From the NCBI RefSeq assembly GCF_963676685.1, contig NC_092351.1:41282733-41346732 (forward strand): DNA of 64,000 nt, read 5' to 3'. This DNA is from Mytilus edulis. Taxonomy: Eukaryota > Mollusca > Bivalvia > Mytilida > Mytilidae. The notes beneath the pieces are model-generated. The model was not told the origin of the DNA. It made no database searches and saw only the letters and a list, made by a program, of their open reading frames with translations. This document shows positions 23,678 through 34,455 of the stretch, piece after piece. Position numbers and translations under genes: made by a program. Numbering within the stretch: position 1 is the first letter of the stretch; each line of letters begins with the position of its first letter.

Positions 23678-26600
23678 CTGGAAATATGTTGAAAAATTGC
23701 TAAAATCAATAAAATGCTTCATTATCGCGCTAATACTTTAATATCTAGTTCAGTTGTAATCGTTAGTATATAAAAGAAGATGTGGTATGATTGCCAATGA
23801 GACAAATGTCCACAAGAAACCAAAATGACACAGACATTATTAACTATAGGTCATCGTACGGCCTTCAACAATGAGCAAAGCCCATACCGCATAGTCAGCT
23901 ATAACAGGCCCCGATAAGACAATGTAAAACAATTCAAACGAGAAAACTAACGGCCCTATTTATGTAAAAAAAAATGAACGAAAAACAATACAGCAAAGTT
24001 AATCTATTTATGAATAAATAAAAAGAAAATGAATTAATAAGTATTTACTTCTTATTAAATGAATGAAAAGCCTACTATACTAATGAAATTTAGCTTTTTT
24101 CTGGAAAATATAGAGATCGATTTAATAAATTGGTGGTTTATGACAAAGGAGTAGGTCTGGTTAGGGCCGATTGTGGCCTCAAATATCATGTTCGTCTAAC
24201 GAAAGATTTTGGACACTTTTTAAACCCTTAAGTGTCTATTTCAATTGATTTGATTAGTTTTTGTGAAAGATTTAAACTGATTTAGTCATTAAAAACGCTC
24301 TGATTCAAGCTTAAATATGAAAAATCTATCAAATATGCCAAAAACGTCACTTTTCAGATGTTTTTTGTCAAAAATGAAAGTGGCCGCATCCGTGTCTATC
24401 CTTAACCTTTATATATGTTATGTATGATCATCAAATACAACTTACATTTCAATATTTTGAATGAACACGAATGCTGCCACTTTCATTCAAGACGGAAACC
24501 GTCTAAAATTTAACTAAAATGCTAAAATTGTGAAGATTTCAGTAATTTAGCATGACTAAATGATGCTAATATCCGATATATGTACATTGTATTGTCAACA
24601 ACAGCCTATATTTATATAGCAGAAGCATTCTATTTTCCAATAAATGGCTAAACATTTCAATTCCACAATTTTGTAAAACTGCTATATTTTTGGGCCAAAA
24701 GGGGGTCTTGCTGAACCTTCTCTTTTTAAATCAACCTCTCATGATGCTTCTCAAAACTCCGTAGACGACGCTCTTACACACTTTCCCAAATTATAAGCTT
24801 GTGATTTTATAAGTGTTTATATCGACTGGGTCGATGATACTGTTGTAGGACGCCACTAGTCCTGTAATACATTTGTTTTCGGTGGTTGATGTCTGTTGTG
24901 TCTGGGTTCTTTTTTTTTTTATATAGTTTTGTTATATTTTTTCAAGTCGAGGCTTAATATAGCTGAATATAAAGTATATGTTTTGATCATTATTGAAGGT
25001 CGTACCATGAACTATAATTGTTTGAATCTATGTCATTTAGTCCCTGGCGGGTAGTTGTGTCAATAGCAAGTATAGCACAGTTACATATGCTTTACTAAGA
25101 ATATTATACCACAAGGCAGTATACATATTATTTTTCCAAATCAAATTTATAATTTGACAAGTCGTTACAATTATTGAATCAACGTAAAACACCTACAATA
25201 AAATGCTATCGTGGTGTTTGGCGCAGTCATGAGGTTATTTGTCCGATATTGTCTCTCTGATGGACCAGCTTAACGCAAGAGAATATATAAAACATTTTTG
25301 TTAAACGTTCATGTATGTACCTTTCATCCAAACAGGATATTTTGTCCCACACTGGTTTATTTTCTGAGGAGTTGACACAATATCGTTTCCACTGGCACTT
25401 TCAACTCTATACCAGCCATCACGTAAATCTGAATCGTCATAAGGTTTATCGTTCTGTTGCAAAGTGTAGTTTGATGTTCTTTTGACTTCTCCTTTGAGCA
25501 GCCTGTAGTTCATTATATTACAAGGATCCACTGTAAAAATACGTGCACTATTTCTTTTGTTTGTGATTTTAGAAAGACTGTTAAGTCAAAATAGTTTTTG
25601 TCAATATTTTAATAACAATATTCGTTTTTTATTGATTACAATATATGCTTCTGTTAAATGTATAAATAAATGTGGATATAAGTTGACGATAAAGGAAATG
25701 CTATCAATTCAGGTGTAATTTTAACAGTTCGCTTTAAAAAAAAATGTTTACTATTGATCATTTAAATTAGTGAAAGGAAAACACCGAATAGTTTTGAATA
25801 AAGATCACTAAACGAATATTTTCACTAACATTTGATTTTAAACAAATATCGACGTCTTTCATAATTAATCCCAGCTCATTTGTTCTACCAGGGGTGATCT
25901 GAGCCGGATCCTACCTGCTTTTCTTGTTTTGCATGCTTTCCTTTGTTCTGTTACATTTTGGCGGGTATGTCAAATCCACTATCAAACTAAGAATGATTTG
26001 TACAGTAAAGACTATCATTCAAAATTTTTATAGAAAAAAATCCAGTGTCTATGTAAGGATTTGAACTCAAGACCTTTAGCATATCAACCCACGACACATA
26101 CTCCTACACCAGGACGACTGGATACCGATTACCAGTTATTTTACATTCTTAAAGGATGCAAACTATTTTCATAAGTGGGGCGAGTTGGCAGAGCTTTATT
26201 CAATGAGGTTTTAATCCTTTTCGTGAATAAGTGAGTTGTCAGAATAATTGTGTTCAATGGTATTTTACCCTTTTCAAAAGTGGGGCGAGTTGGTAAACAA
26301 GAGTGAGGTGATTTTTTTAGAAAGTGGCGATTTAGTATGGGCCAATTGGCCAGTAGGGCGAGTTAACATGGTTTCATATTTAATCATCGTGTCCGGGGGT
26401 CATAAAGGGTATACATTATATAGTAATATATAAAGTATATTATAACGGTTGTGTGGCGTTCTCAGCTAGATTTTATGAATTGTGTAATGTTTTTTCGTCT
26501 AATCTAAAACAGCTGGGATGTAAAATAGTTATTCTCATGGGATAATTATTACTTATTGAATAGATTTTGAGTTTGTCTGTAATCAGGTTATATAATAACT

Positions 26601-29600
26601 AAACAAAAGTAAACTCTTAAAAATACTGAACTCTGAGAAAAATCAAATCGGAAAGTCCCCAATCACATGGCAAAATCAAAATGACAAAACACATCAAAAA
26701 CGTGTCTGACGTCAGAAAATTTATACGTCACATATTTTGTCGTTCAATATTTATACAAACAACTCTAAAGTTTCACATGGGCAATGTTAACATACAGGGT
26801 TAAAAAATCAAAAGTATGTAAGAATTAATTTCAGAAATAGACCGAGATTTAACATAGTCCAAAATTTCTATAGAATTAATAAGAATGCCCAAATGGTTCA
26901 TTCCACTACGTATTTAAATAACTTTGACGTTTGTTGCTCCACGTATTTTTTAATTTATAATAGAAATACAAATTGACACATGATTAGATTCGTTGTACGT
27001 TGTTCATTTCTGTATAGCATCATTTCAGGCCTTAGAGTCGTAGTTCATTTGAGTACGTTTACCGTATTCAAACTTTCGAAATTAAGAATTTTATGTTTTG
27101 GGTACTCCAAGGATTAAGCAGTTTTGTGTCTGTGTGTTGAGGAGTACTTGCATGTCAAGTATGTATCTCTTATTGATACAACATTACAAGAATTGCAATT
27201 TCACGTCTGACTTTCTAGGAATAAAGTTACTACTATTATGATTAAATAGGGGTTTTTATGGTTTTGTTTAAGTAATCCCCACGAATTTTTCATGGGAGCT
27301 TTATTGAATATATTTGACCATAAAAACGATTTAAAAGTAAAACATATCGTAATAATTCTACGATCCTGACATCACATAAAAAGTACAATCACAAAAATAC
27401 TGAACTCCGAGGAAAATTCATGTTTGAACTTTTGATTTTGCCATTTGATTAAGGACTCTCCTTTTCAAATTTTCCTCTGAGTTCAGTTTTTTTGTGATTC
27501 GACTTATTTAATGGAATGTTACTCGTGTGTCCGATTTTTCACATTTTGCCTTGCCTTTTATACATCTATGACAAATATTTCTTCTGTAACATCATGAACA
27601 TTAAAAAGTAAATTACAGTATAAACTTAATTTTAATTTACACGTAAAGTTTAAAGCAAAAGTTAAATGTAGTTTGTAACATACTGAGGATTCGTATATTT
27701 TCGTGTGTATCAAATTTCGTGGATTGAAGAAAACTGCATTTGAGTGAATATTTGCCTACGTGGTTTGACGAAGTCTACATTAATTTCTATATCAAATTTG
27801 TGATTCGTTAAATATTTATATTCGTGGTTCCTATGTAGACACGAAACCCATAACAAAATCGGTTTCCAACGAATAATAATGAATCCACAGTTGATTTTTA
27901 ATAAACTTTCAGCATATAGCAGGTCAAATTATTTTTAAAGCTTTACTTTTGCATCCTGGAGTATACCCTGTTTCTGAAATTTCTCCTCTTGCGCATGGAA
28001 TCTCTGACCCTACAGAGTAAAATAAAAATGTAAAAGTAACAAGCAACTGGATTTCGAAAGATTAATTCAATGATCAAGTATTGTACAAAAATGTCATCAA
28101 TTAATTTTGGAGATAATTATATAAGTATTGAAAGAAAAGATAAGTATATTCAGTTACTAAAGTATTTGGATTTACCCATTAGTCAAAATATTTCTAATTA
28201 TCTACAATTTTTTGGTTTATAGAACTACAGATCTCCACAATTGTCAAACAAACTAAGTTCATACAGTTAAGGCGATGTAACAGTTGTGTTAAACAGCTTA
28301 TTGTCATAATTAAGTACCAAAACAGTATGCCTGTGAGCAGCCATTAGTTCGTGTCAAGTTGTAGATGTAAAATGTTGAACAATTCTTTACTTGAATCGCA
28401 TATGAAATATTACAGCATCCATGGTAGCTTGCTGCACATGCAGTTGCATTAACTATTGAACCATCACTTGGATAGGAACCTGTAAGAATATGAATACGTT
28501 TTTGAAACGTTGGTTCAATAATTCTGTTTTAGAGGAAGTAATATATGTACAGCTCTTTTCATGATTATTGGAAATTCAGCATAGATACCAAGTTTAAAAT
28601 TTTAAACGGCAGATACCCGTTTCGTATTCAAAAGACTCTTTAATGGTGATCGAATAAAATTAAAATACGAAGTTGAAGATCCAAAATCGTAAGGATTTAT
28701 TTAATCTCAAAAATCTTTTTTTTTAAACCAGGTTTCTATGATGAAATTACATATTAAAGATAAAAAAAGTTGCAATTTTCTTATAATATTTAATTCTATT
28801 GAATTCTTTTCAATTTTTTGGAAGAAGATAATTCGGGAACAAACCACAATTATATAAAACATTATCTCTTGTAAAAAATTTAATAACTAAATACCAAAAT
28901 AAACACACATATGCAGTCATTCAAAATTAGAAATAAAATGCACAAGTTTTAAATGACATGATAATACATTTGTTACAATTGAACAAGGTATGAATATCCG
29001 CCGTGTCCTCATATCTTTTCACTAACTACTTCATTTATTCGTATTCATATTTCTTTTTACGAAAAAAACCTGTACTAAATTATATAGCACTAATTGCCTG
29101 AAAGAAAATATGTATTTATTAAAGAAACAGTGGTAAAAAAATGATAATATAAAGGGTAACAAAGCCAGAAGAAAACACAAAACTACGAAATGAATAAATA
29201 CAAATTTACCATTCATCCAAATTGGTTTTCCTGTTCCACATTTAAAACCCCCATGTACGCATTTAGTCGGCATTAGATTTCCTGCTTTACTATTTGGTCT
29301 GTACCAACCATTCTCAATATCAGAATCACATATTCGTCCAGCAGAAACAACATTTTTGGTTGACCTTTGCCATTGGTCAATAGTTTTGTGGTTCACCGAC
29401 AGACATTCTTCAACTTTGGAATTGAGAAAAAACTTAGTGCGGTACTTATATATGAAACATATTGATCGATGAATACACTTTAATTGAAAGGTGATAAAGA
29501 AGAACACTTGAAGAATGGTACAAAATGAATGGAGAATGCTCATACAGCACAGTTATCACCAGGTTTAAAATCAGAAACTCTGCAAATCAACGGTTTTTGT

Positions 29601-32600
29601 TATTCGATGATGATACTTACATTTAAATCACATGGTGTGCAATACCCAAATTTCCAAGGTTAATGCAAGGTAAACACAACATATTCGAAATACATTATAG
29701 GAAAATTACGAAATCAGTTTCAGATTTTTGACATGCTGGAGCATATTAATGTTGTTCCCCGATTTGAATTTGATCAACAGGAGATTGAAAATTGTACACA
29801 AGCTCAGTCGCCTGAATTTAAATGCAAATAAACTCATTATAGATACAACGATTGAAAATGAATGTAGTTTTTAATACTAAGTATCTAAATTACTAGTACA
29901 TGAAAAGGATAAGAATGTCTCAACTGCTAATCATTATAACAGAAGGATTACATCGGTTCCCTAGATCAAACTGAACCTAGTTTGACCGTTTATGCAATGT
30001 TTCCCTTTTGTTAATATGCAAGGGAAAATAACATAACATTAAAACTTAATTTTGACATGAATAAAGCCTTTTGACCATCTGTACGATGTTGTTTCTTATA
30101 TTTGTGGATTGTAGATTCAAAGAGCAAGCCTAGTGGCCTAGGCTGTACGGTTACCTATAGTTTTTAATTTCTGTGTCATTTTGGTATCTTGTGGAGAGAT
30201 GTCTCATTTGAAATCATACCACATCTTCGTTTTTATATTTATCATACTTTATTCTAATCAAACAGTAAGCAATATTTTTTAAGTTTGAATATATGTTTTA
30301 GAAAACTTTATTATAGAATTGTTAAAGCTTACATTTGCATCCAGGTGAAAATCCATTTTTTGAAGTATAACCAATTGGACATGGAAGTTCACTGCCTGTA
30401 ATAAACAAAATGTATTTTGCTTTTAACGACAAATATCTGAAGAAATTTGAGATACATTGAAAAACTTATATAACGATCATAGATTAATTATCCCGATCTT
30501 ATTCAAGTAACGATTAATCAAACTTATTGTGTAATTAATTTCAAATTGTTCGAAACTGATTAACTTTTCTAGTGAAATTTCTTTAAATTACTTTTGCTCA
30601 AATAGAGGTAATTGAATAGACTCGAGGTATAAACTTTTAAGATTGTCTGATGTTTAGATTCAATAATGAATATCGTTGTGAATTAGTATATAAGCATACC
30701 AATACGATTTGAAAAAAATCTTCAAGTAAATATGTGCAACTCTCATAAATGCTTTTCTCAAATGTTATTGTTACCGAAACAGTAAGCTTGTGAACAGCCA
30801 TATGTTGGTTTAAGCATGTAGACATAAAATCCACCACAGTTCTTTACTTTGATCTCATACGATTTTTCACAGCAGCTGTTATAATCGGATACACAGGCTC
30901 TAATTGTCTTGGTTATTCCATTCATTGGATATGTACCTAAACATATGGTACAGAATAGCACCATTAAAATATATTTATTTTTGACAAATACAATAAAACC
31001 CTTATATATGCACTTAAACAAATACCAATAATATCTTGCTTAATTTTCAAAAAAGAATTTGCATGTGATTAGGAAAATGTCAGCATTTACATCAATTCAA
31101 AATTGATAACCGACACGAACATGCTATTTTTACATCTGTACTTACCATTCAGCCATATAGGTTTATGTGTTCCACATCTAAATCCCCCTTTAGGACATTC
31201 TGTTGGCATATCGGAACCGGCTTTACTAATACTTTTATACCAGCCAGATTTAAGATAAGAATCACATATTCTGTATTTCATAGCTGTGTTTGCTATTGAC
31301 CTCTTCCATTCATCTAATTTTGTAAAGTTTGTACATGGATCGTCAGCTGTACATAAAAGGAAATAAAAATATTAGCAATTGTCACGTTTTTAACAGAACT
31401 CTCGGTTTTAAAGAGTAAGATGTTTTACAAACTATTTTGTAATTTTATCTACCGATTAAACCATTATTTCAAAATTAAGAATAATAACATTACGGACACA
31501 AACAGGTTAGAAATGTGATAAAGATTTATGATAGCGATAGTTGAACAATGGAGAAAAATCAATTATTACGATTTAAATATATTTTTTACTTTGAAACCTT
31601 TAAAATTTAAATTCTCGCAGTGCAGTAGTGAAGCCATCGCAAATATTCTTGATTCACAGTATTTATTCAATTAAGTATCGTTCTTACAAATGAATAGCCT
31701 AATTTGCATTCACAATAGTTTGTATTCCATTACATATTTCTGAATACATGTCTATAAAATGAATAAATTTTAAATCACTACTTACATATCTTTTTTTTTA
31801 TTTCAATGTTTTTATAATTTCCTTTGCAAAAAGAAAATAAGCCTCGAAAGAAATAGTTTGTGATATGCTGAATTAATAAAGCGCATGCATCAGCTTTACT
31901 TGCACAACTTTAGTTAAAAGATAATACAAGATTTGCAATTGCGAGCATTAGCGAGTGACTACCTCGTTCCCTATTTACAAAGGTAACCGCAGCCATTTTG
32001 GAAATTCCGAAAAAAAACACAGTGCGTCTATTTATGAGGGATAACATTTTTGTTAACTTTCATGAAGTTCGGACAATTTTGAAATATTCAACATGTTTGC
32101 TGTTTCAATCACTACAACCAGTAAATGTCTGAAATGGCCTATATCTGTACTCGACTGTACTGATTATTACTCGACCAGTCTGAATTGGTCTGAAATTTAC
32201 TAAATAATACTCGACTGTAGTCTGAACCATACTTAATAGTCTGAACTTGTATTTAACCATTTCAAACGCGTCTGAACCATTCTCGACCTAGTCTGAACCA
32301 TACTCGACCTAGTCTAAAAACTATACTCGACCTAGTCTGAACCATTATCAACCTAGTCTGAACCATACTCGACCAATTCCTAACCAAGATAGACCTATTT
32401 CTTTATTTGTATCTATACATTGTATTTTATAAATTTAGAAACTGGAAATTTAAACAAATTATATAAAAACTGAATTGTGACTAATATTTTCAATGTTATT
32501 TAAAAATTTTGAATGTTTCAGATATATTTTATGGTTTAATATATACTGAACAATAGTAATCATTTAAACTTAAGCCTAGTAAAGATTTAGAGTGTCAGTT

Positions 32601-33854
32601 GAGTAAATAAATCAGTGATTTTTTGTTTTATATAATAAAATACATATACATGTAAAAAAGTATATAAAGCAACTTATTCAATTTATATTTTGTTTTGTAA
32701 AACCATGAATTTATAAAATCATTATAAATAAACATAGAAATCCTTGATAACCTTTCAAAAAAAAATGTGTTCCAAAGTTGCAGTAATTTAAAAAATATAT
32801 ATTTATTTTATTCAAATTTAAATATTTTTTGTCAAACTTAAAGATATAGCATACAGGAAGCACTTAATAAGGTTTAATTACATCAGTACTTATGTGTATT
32901 AATGACAAAAATAAAACCATACTTTTATTAAACTCGTGTATTACTTATTTAGTGAATTCTAAAGGCCTTGCGATTTAGGTTGTACAGGATGTTGCAATTT
33001 TGGATGAATGTTATTTAGAATTTAATAATCTCTGATCAGATGTGATCTGTTCAATTAGTCTGCCCCCAGCAGAGGTAATAATGTATACACTAATCAGAAG
33101 AACAGTTTTATTAATTTTATTAGTTTCTTTAATTTTTTATTCTTTTTCAATTTGATTTATATCACATATAATATATCCCAAGTTATAATCAAAGATATAT
33201 TTCTAATATCAGTTTGGACATTTATGGGATTTTGTTGGCTGTTGCTACATGTACCTCATTTAAAACATAATTATATTACGTTATAGATAATGAGCAATCC
33301 TGACACAGCCGAGTTAGCCAAAGCCATCAACGAACAAAGTGACGTCCCATTTGAATTTCTAAAAAAAAAATCCCCAAAGTAAGATAGAATTCGGAAAGAA
33401 TTCAAGATTAGATTTGTAATACTGATATAACATTTATTAATAACAATGAAAATTACAATACTAATTAATTTCAAATTGTGGTAGTAATTAGATAATTAAT
33501 TGTCATCAACCTCATCAAAAGACAATAATTGTATAATATTTTGAATTGAAAATCTTGATTTAGACTATGAAAGGCAACAACAACGTGAAATACATCAAAA
33601 CCATTTAATTTTTTTATGAAATTAAAAACATTATTACGACATTTTTTAATTTAAAAATATGACATTATCAGTTCTGGGTAGAATTATCACTTTAAAGAAA
33701 GAAAATTACAAAATTGATTAACAAAATTGGACATATACTCACATAAAATTTTATTTTCATTGATACGCAACACAAAGACTATTTGGAAAAACTTCTTACC
33801 TTGAAGATAAACAATCATGCATAAACAAAGCATATATGAGGGTACAGTCCTCAT
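23454..33854 (-). CDS. secreted triple-D8C-module protein (gene model, 9 exons)
   Basis: Joined exons in transcript order: 33854-33800, 31346-31146, 30936-30775, 30395-30333, 29413-29210, 28479-28318, 28009-27947, 25530-25321, 23677-23454 (last one read to a stop). The model gives about 447 residues: signal peptide (1-18), then three tandem modules at about 19-160, 161-303 and 304-428, each like the D8C domain (eight conserved cysteines) of uromodulin, GP2, OIT3 and VWDE. Each module shows a C...W start, GWY(R/K), CGT...P(I/V)W(L/M)(N/K)G and, in the next exon, C...CC/C...(V/I)(K/Q)NC...C...YCFG. Every intron is phase 1 and exon lengths repeat. Several N-x-S/T sites fit a secreted glycoprotein. 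The 3' end is uncertain: the last exon may splice on at G/gtgaga instead of ending. Function is unknown; modules 1 and 2 resemble each other most. Confidence 0.72.
23678..25320 (-). other. intron 8 of triple-D8C gene
   Basis: Contains a family-B repeat (23,768-23,990: 'aagatgtggtatgattgcca', 'gcatagtcagctataacagg'). About 0.6 kb of unassigned, probably dispersed sequence (24,120-24,700) contains two related pieces, 'aaaatgaaagtggccgcatc' and 'gaatgctgccactttcattc', in opposite orientation. No exon was recognised. Confidence 0.45.
25321..25530 (-). CDS. triple-D8C gene exon 8: D8C-3, first half
   Basis: 210 nt, phase 1 to 1. It encodes MDPCNIMNYRLL, LRDGWYRVESASG and CGTKYPVWMKG. It is more diverged than modules 1 and 2, and the middle cysteine of the TEC type is not obvious. 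Acceptor ttttacag; donor AAAG/gtacat. Confidence 0.75.
26043..26127 (-). ncRNA. tRNA-like sequence, possible SINE head
   Basis: On the minus strand, TGGTGTAGGAG matches the A-box and GTTCAAATCC the B-box of a tRNA-type Pol III promoter at tRNA-like spacing. The outer ends CCAGT and ACTGG can pair. The cloverleaf is otherwise imperfect, so a tRNA pseudogene or tRNA-derived SINE head is more likely than a working tRNA. Confidence 0.35.
26170..26360 (+). repeat. GGGGCGAGTTGG imperfect repeats
   Basis: 'gtggggcgagttggcagagc', 'gtggggcgagttggtaaaca' and 'agtagggcgagttaac' occur about 105 and 70 bp apart. It is a small diverged tandem array or remnant; no gene is implied by the frame at 26,248. 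Confidence 0.4.
27385..27503. repeat. inverted pair of family-C fragments
   Basis: Left: 'tcacaaaaatactgaactcc' then 'gaggaaaatt'. Right: 'aaattttcctctgagttcag' then 'tttttttgtgatt'. The two family-C starts face each other and form a hairpin of about 30-bp arms. Confidence 0.55.
27688..27896. mobile_element. MITE with TGGATTCAT-type inverted ends, copy 2
   Basis: Left end 'gaggattcgtatattttcgt' mirrors right end 'acgaataataatgaatccac' plus 'ag'; internal 'acgaa' boxes resemble the copy at 15,439-15,643. It lies in intron 7 of the triple-D8C gene. Confidence 0.5.
27947..28009 (-). CDS. triple-D8C gene exon 7: 63-nt linker
   Basis: 63 nt, phase 1 to 1. It encodes SEIPCARGEISETGYTPGCK, parallel to exon 4 (GYTPGC in place of GFSPGC). 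Acceptor ctctgtag; donor A/gtaaag. Confidence 0.72.
28318..28479 (-). CDS. triple-D8C gene exon 6: D8C-2, second half
   Basis: 162 nt, exactly the length of exon 3, phase 1 to 1. It encodes YPSDGSIVNATACAASYHGC then C-NISYAIQVKNC and CSQAYCFG. It contains three N-x-S/T sites (NAT, NIS, NLT). Confidence 0.78.
28480..29209 (-). other. intron 5 of triple-D8C gene
   Basis: Holds a reverse family-A remnant at about 28,570-28,690 ('agcatagataccaagtttaa', 'gcagatacccgtttcgtatt'). The remainder is AT-rich and unassigned. Confidence 0.4.
29210..29413 (-). CDS. triple-D8C gene exon 5: D8C-2, first half
   Basis: 204 nt, phase 1 to 1, acceptor ccaaag. It encodes EECLSVNHKTIDQW, IENGWYRPNSKAG and CGTGKPIWMNG. 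It parallels exon 2 in length and motif order. Confidence 0.78.
29414..30332 (-). other. intron 4 of triple-D8C gene
   Basis: A reverse family-B repeat lies at about 30,120-30,240 ('ggctgtacggttacctatag', 'ttggtatcttgtggagagat', 'catttgaaatcataccacat'). No other feature recognised. Confidence 0.45.
30333..30395 (-). CDS. triple-D8C gene exon 4: 63-nt linker
   Basis: 63 nt, phase 1 to 1. It encodes GSELPCPIGYTSKNGFSPGC plus K, a two-cysteine linker ending in GFSPGC. Equal-length equivalents follow D8C-2 and the D8C of the neighbouring VWDE-like gene. Confidence 0.75.
30396..30774 (-). other. intron 3 of triple-D8C gene
   Basis: About 0.4 kb of AT-rich sequence. Nothing recognised. Confidence 0.45.
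30775..30936 (-). CDS. triple-D8C gene exon 3: D8C-1, second half
   Basis: 162 nt, phase 1 to 1. It encodes YPMNG..., NSCCEKSYEIKVKNCGG, FYVYML and CSQAYCFG. The CC pair, KNC and final YC are the conserved second-half cysteines of D8C. The donor is TTTCG/gtaac. Confidence 0.8.
31146..31346 (-). CDS. triple-D8C gene exon 2: D8C-1, first half
   Basis: 201 nt, phase 1 to 1, acceptor tgtacag and donor G/gtaagt. It encodes DDPCTN..LDEW..., then C-x4-LKSGWYK, SKAGSDMPTEC and CGTHKPIWLNG, the hallmark first half of a D8C module. Confidence 0.8.
32128..32395. repeat. CTCGACCTAGTCTGAACCATA minisatellite
   Basis: About ten diverged units of a ~22-24-bp motif, cleanest at 32,268-32,375 ('ctcgacctagtctgaaccat' repeated with small changes) and decayed towards the left ('tactcgactgtactg', 'actcgaccagtctgaattgg'). 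It lies in intron 1 of the triple-D8C gene. Confidence 0.75.
33290..33382 (+). pseudogene. short coding-like fragment, possibly WHEP-like
   Basis: A 30-codon frame (SNPDTAELAKAINEQ... then FLKKKSPK, stop) preceded by 'ttatag', with composition less AT-rich than its surroundings. The A-x-x-EQ-(S/G)D pattern faintly recalls WHEP domains of aminoacyl-tRNA synthetases. It is too short to name and may be a retroposed or exon fragment, or chance. It lies opposite to intron 1 of the triple-D8C gene. Confidence 0.2.
33800..33854 (-). CDS. triple-D8C gene exon 1: signal peptide
   Basis: Starts at ATG (33,854) and encodes MRTVPSYMLCLCMIVYLQ, a short hydrophobic stretch fitting a signal peptide. It ends in phase 1 at CAAG/gtaag, a strong donor. 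Joined to exon 2 it gives ...YLQ-A-D-D-P-C, placing the mature N-terminus directly before the first D8C cysteine. Confidence 0.7.
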
Positions 33855-34373
33855 CCTGATTTCATCTGGATCCGTTTCATAACTTAAAAATCAGGAACAG
33901 TCATAGCAGTATTCTGTTGTATTTCACGTTATGTTAACATATGCGATAACAATATTGATTGGTTTCTTATCAGTTATTGTATATTGAACATGTAAAAGAT
34001 GATTTCTGCAAACTGGTGTCCCTTTAGAAAAGATTGTCTATACTATGTTGTTATTTGTTATTATTTCTGCTATCTTTCACTGTTCAAAACCAAAACAATA
34101 AAGTAAAATATTGATTTCAGGATGCATTTGAATTATGAGCTTCATAAAGTATTTCAAAGTCTCAAACTTTTTTAAAGTTTATTTTTGGTTAAATGATCAT
34201 ACACAAATTTTTTTACTTAAAATCTAGTACGTGTGTAATCTTCAAAAGACTTATCGGTCATCAAAAGCTAACAAACAAAACATAAATATATTATCCAATA
34301 AGAGCAAGGAATGAAGAAAGGCATGATATAAAACATGAAATTGACATGTAGTGAACATGTACTCTGCTCCAAG
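33855..34373. promoter_or_regulatory. divergent intergenic region, probable bidirectional promoter
   Basis: 519 bp between the start codons of the two head-to-head D8C genes. For the plus gene there is CCAAT at 34,295-34,299 and TATAAAA at 34,327-34,333, 41 bp before the ATG. For the minus gene a reverse CCAAT (plus-strand attgg, 33,958-33,962) lies about 105 bp upstream and a weak TTTTAA stretch about 30-40 bp upstream. GATA-like sites occur at about 33,944-33,972. Transcription start sites are inferred, and a 5' non-coding exon elsewhere cannot be excluded. Confidence 0.5.
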
Positions 34374-34455
34374 ATGGTAATAAACTATCACATACTGACT
34401 TTGTTTGCGACATATACTACTTTTATGGAAATATCTGTTAAAGTTTATGCAATTG
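34374..34455 (+). CDS. VWDE-like exon 1: signal peptide
   Basis: ATG at 34,374 opens 27 codons with a hydrophobic run (HILTLFATYTTFM) ending ...KVYAI, then phase 1 at G/gtaagaaa, a strong donor. Joined to exon 2 it gives VYA-I-D-V-C, matching the start-of-D8C arrangement of the neighbour. This is preferred over a rival signal-like frame at 39,455 that is antisense to a hAT transposase. Confidence 0.65.

Larger units (their letters stand above)
25531..27946 (-). other. intron 7 of triple-D8C gene, repeat-rich
   Basis: Holds a tRNA-like sequence (26,043-26,127), a 'gtggggcgagttggc' set (26,170-26,360), a family-C fragment (26,607-26,700), an inverted pair of family-C fragments (27,385-27,503) and MITE copy 2 (27,688-27,896). 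No exon seen. Confidence 0.5.
31347..33799 (-). other. intron 1 of triple-D8C gene
   Basis: 2.45 kb between the signal-peptide exon and the first D8C exon. It contains a minisatellite-like array (32,128-32,395) and a short, less AT-rich plus-strand frame at 33,290-33,382. The rest is AT-rich and unassigned. Confidence 0.5.
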
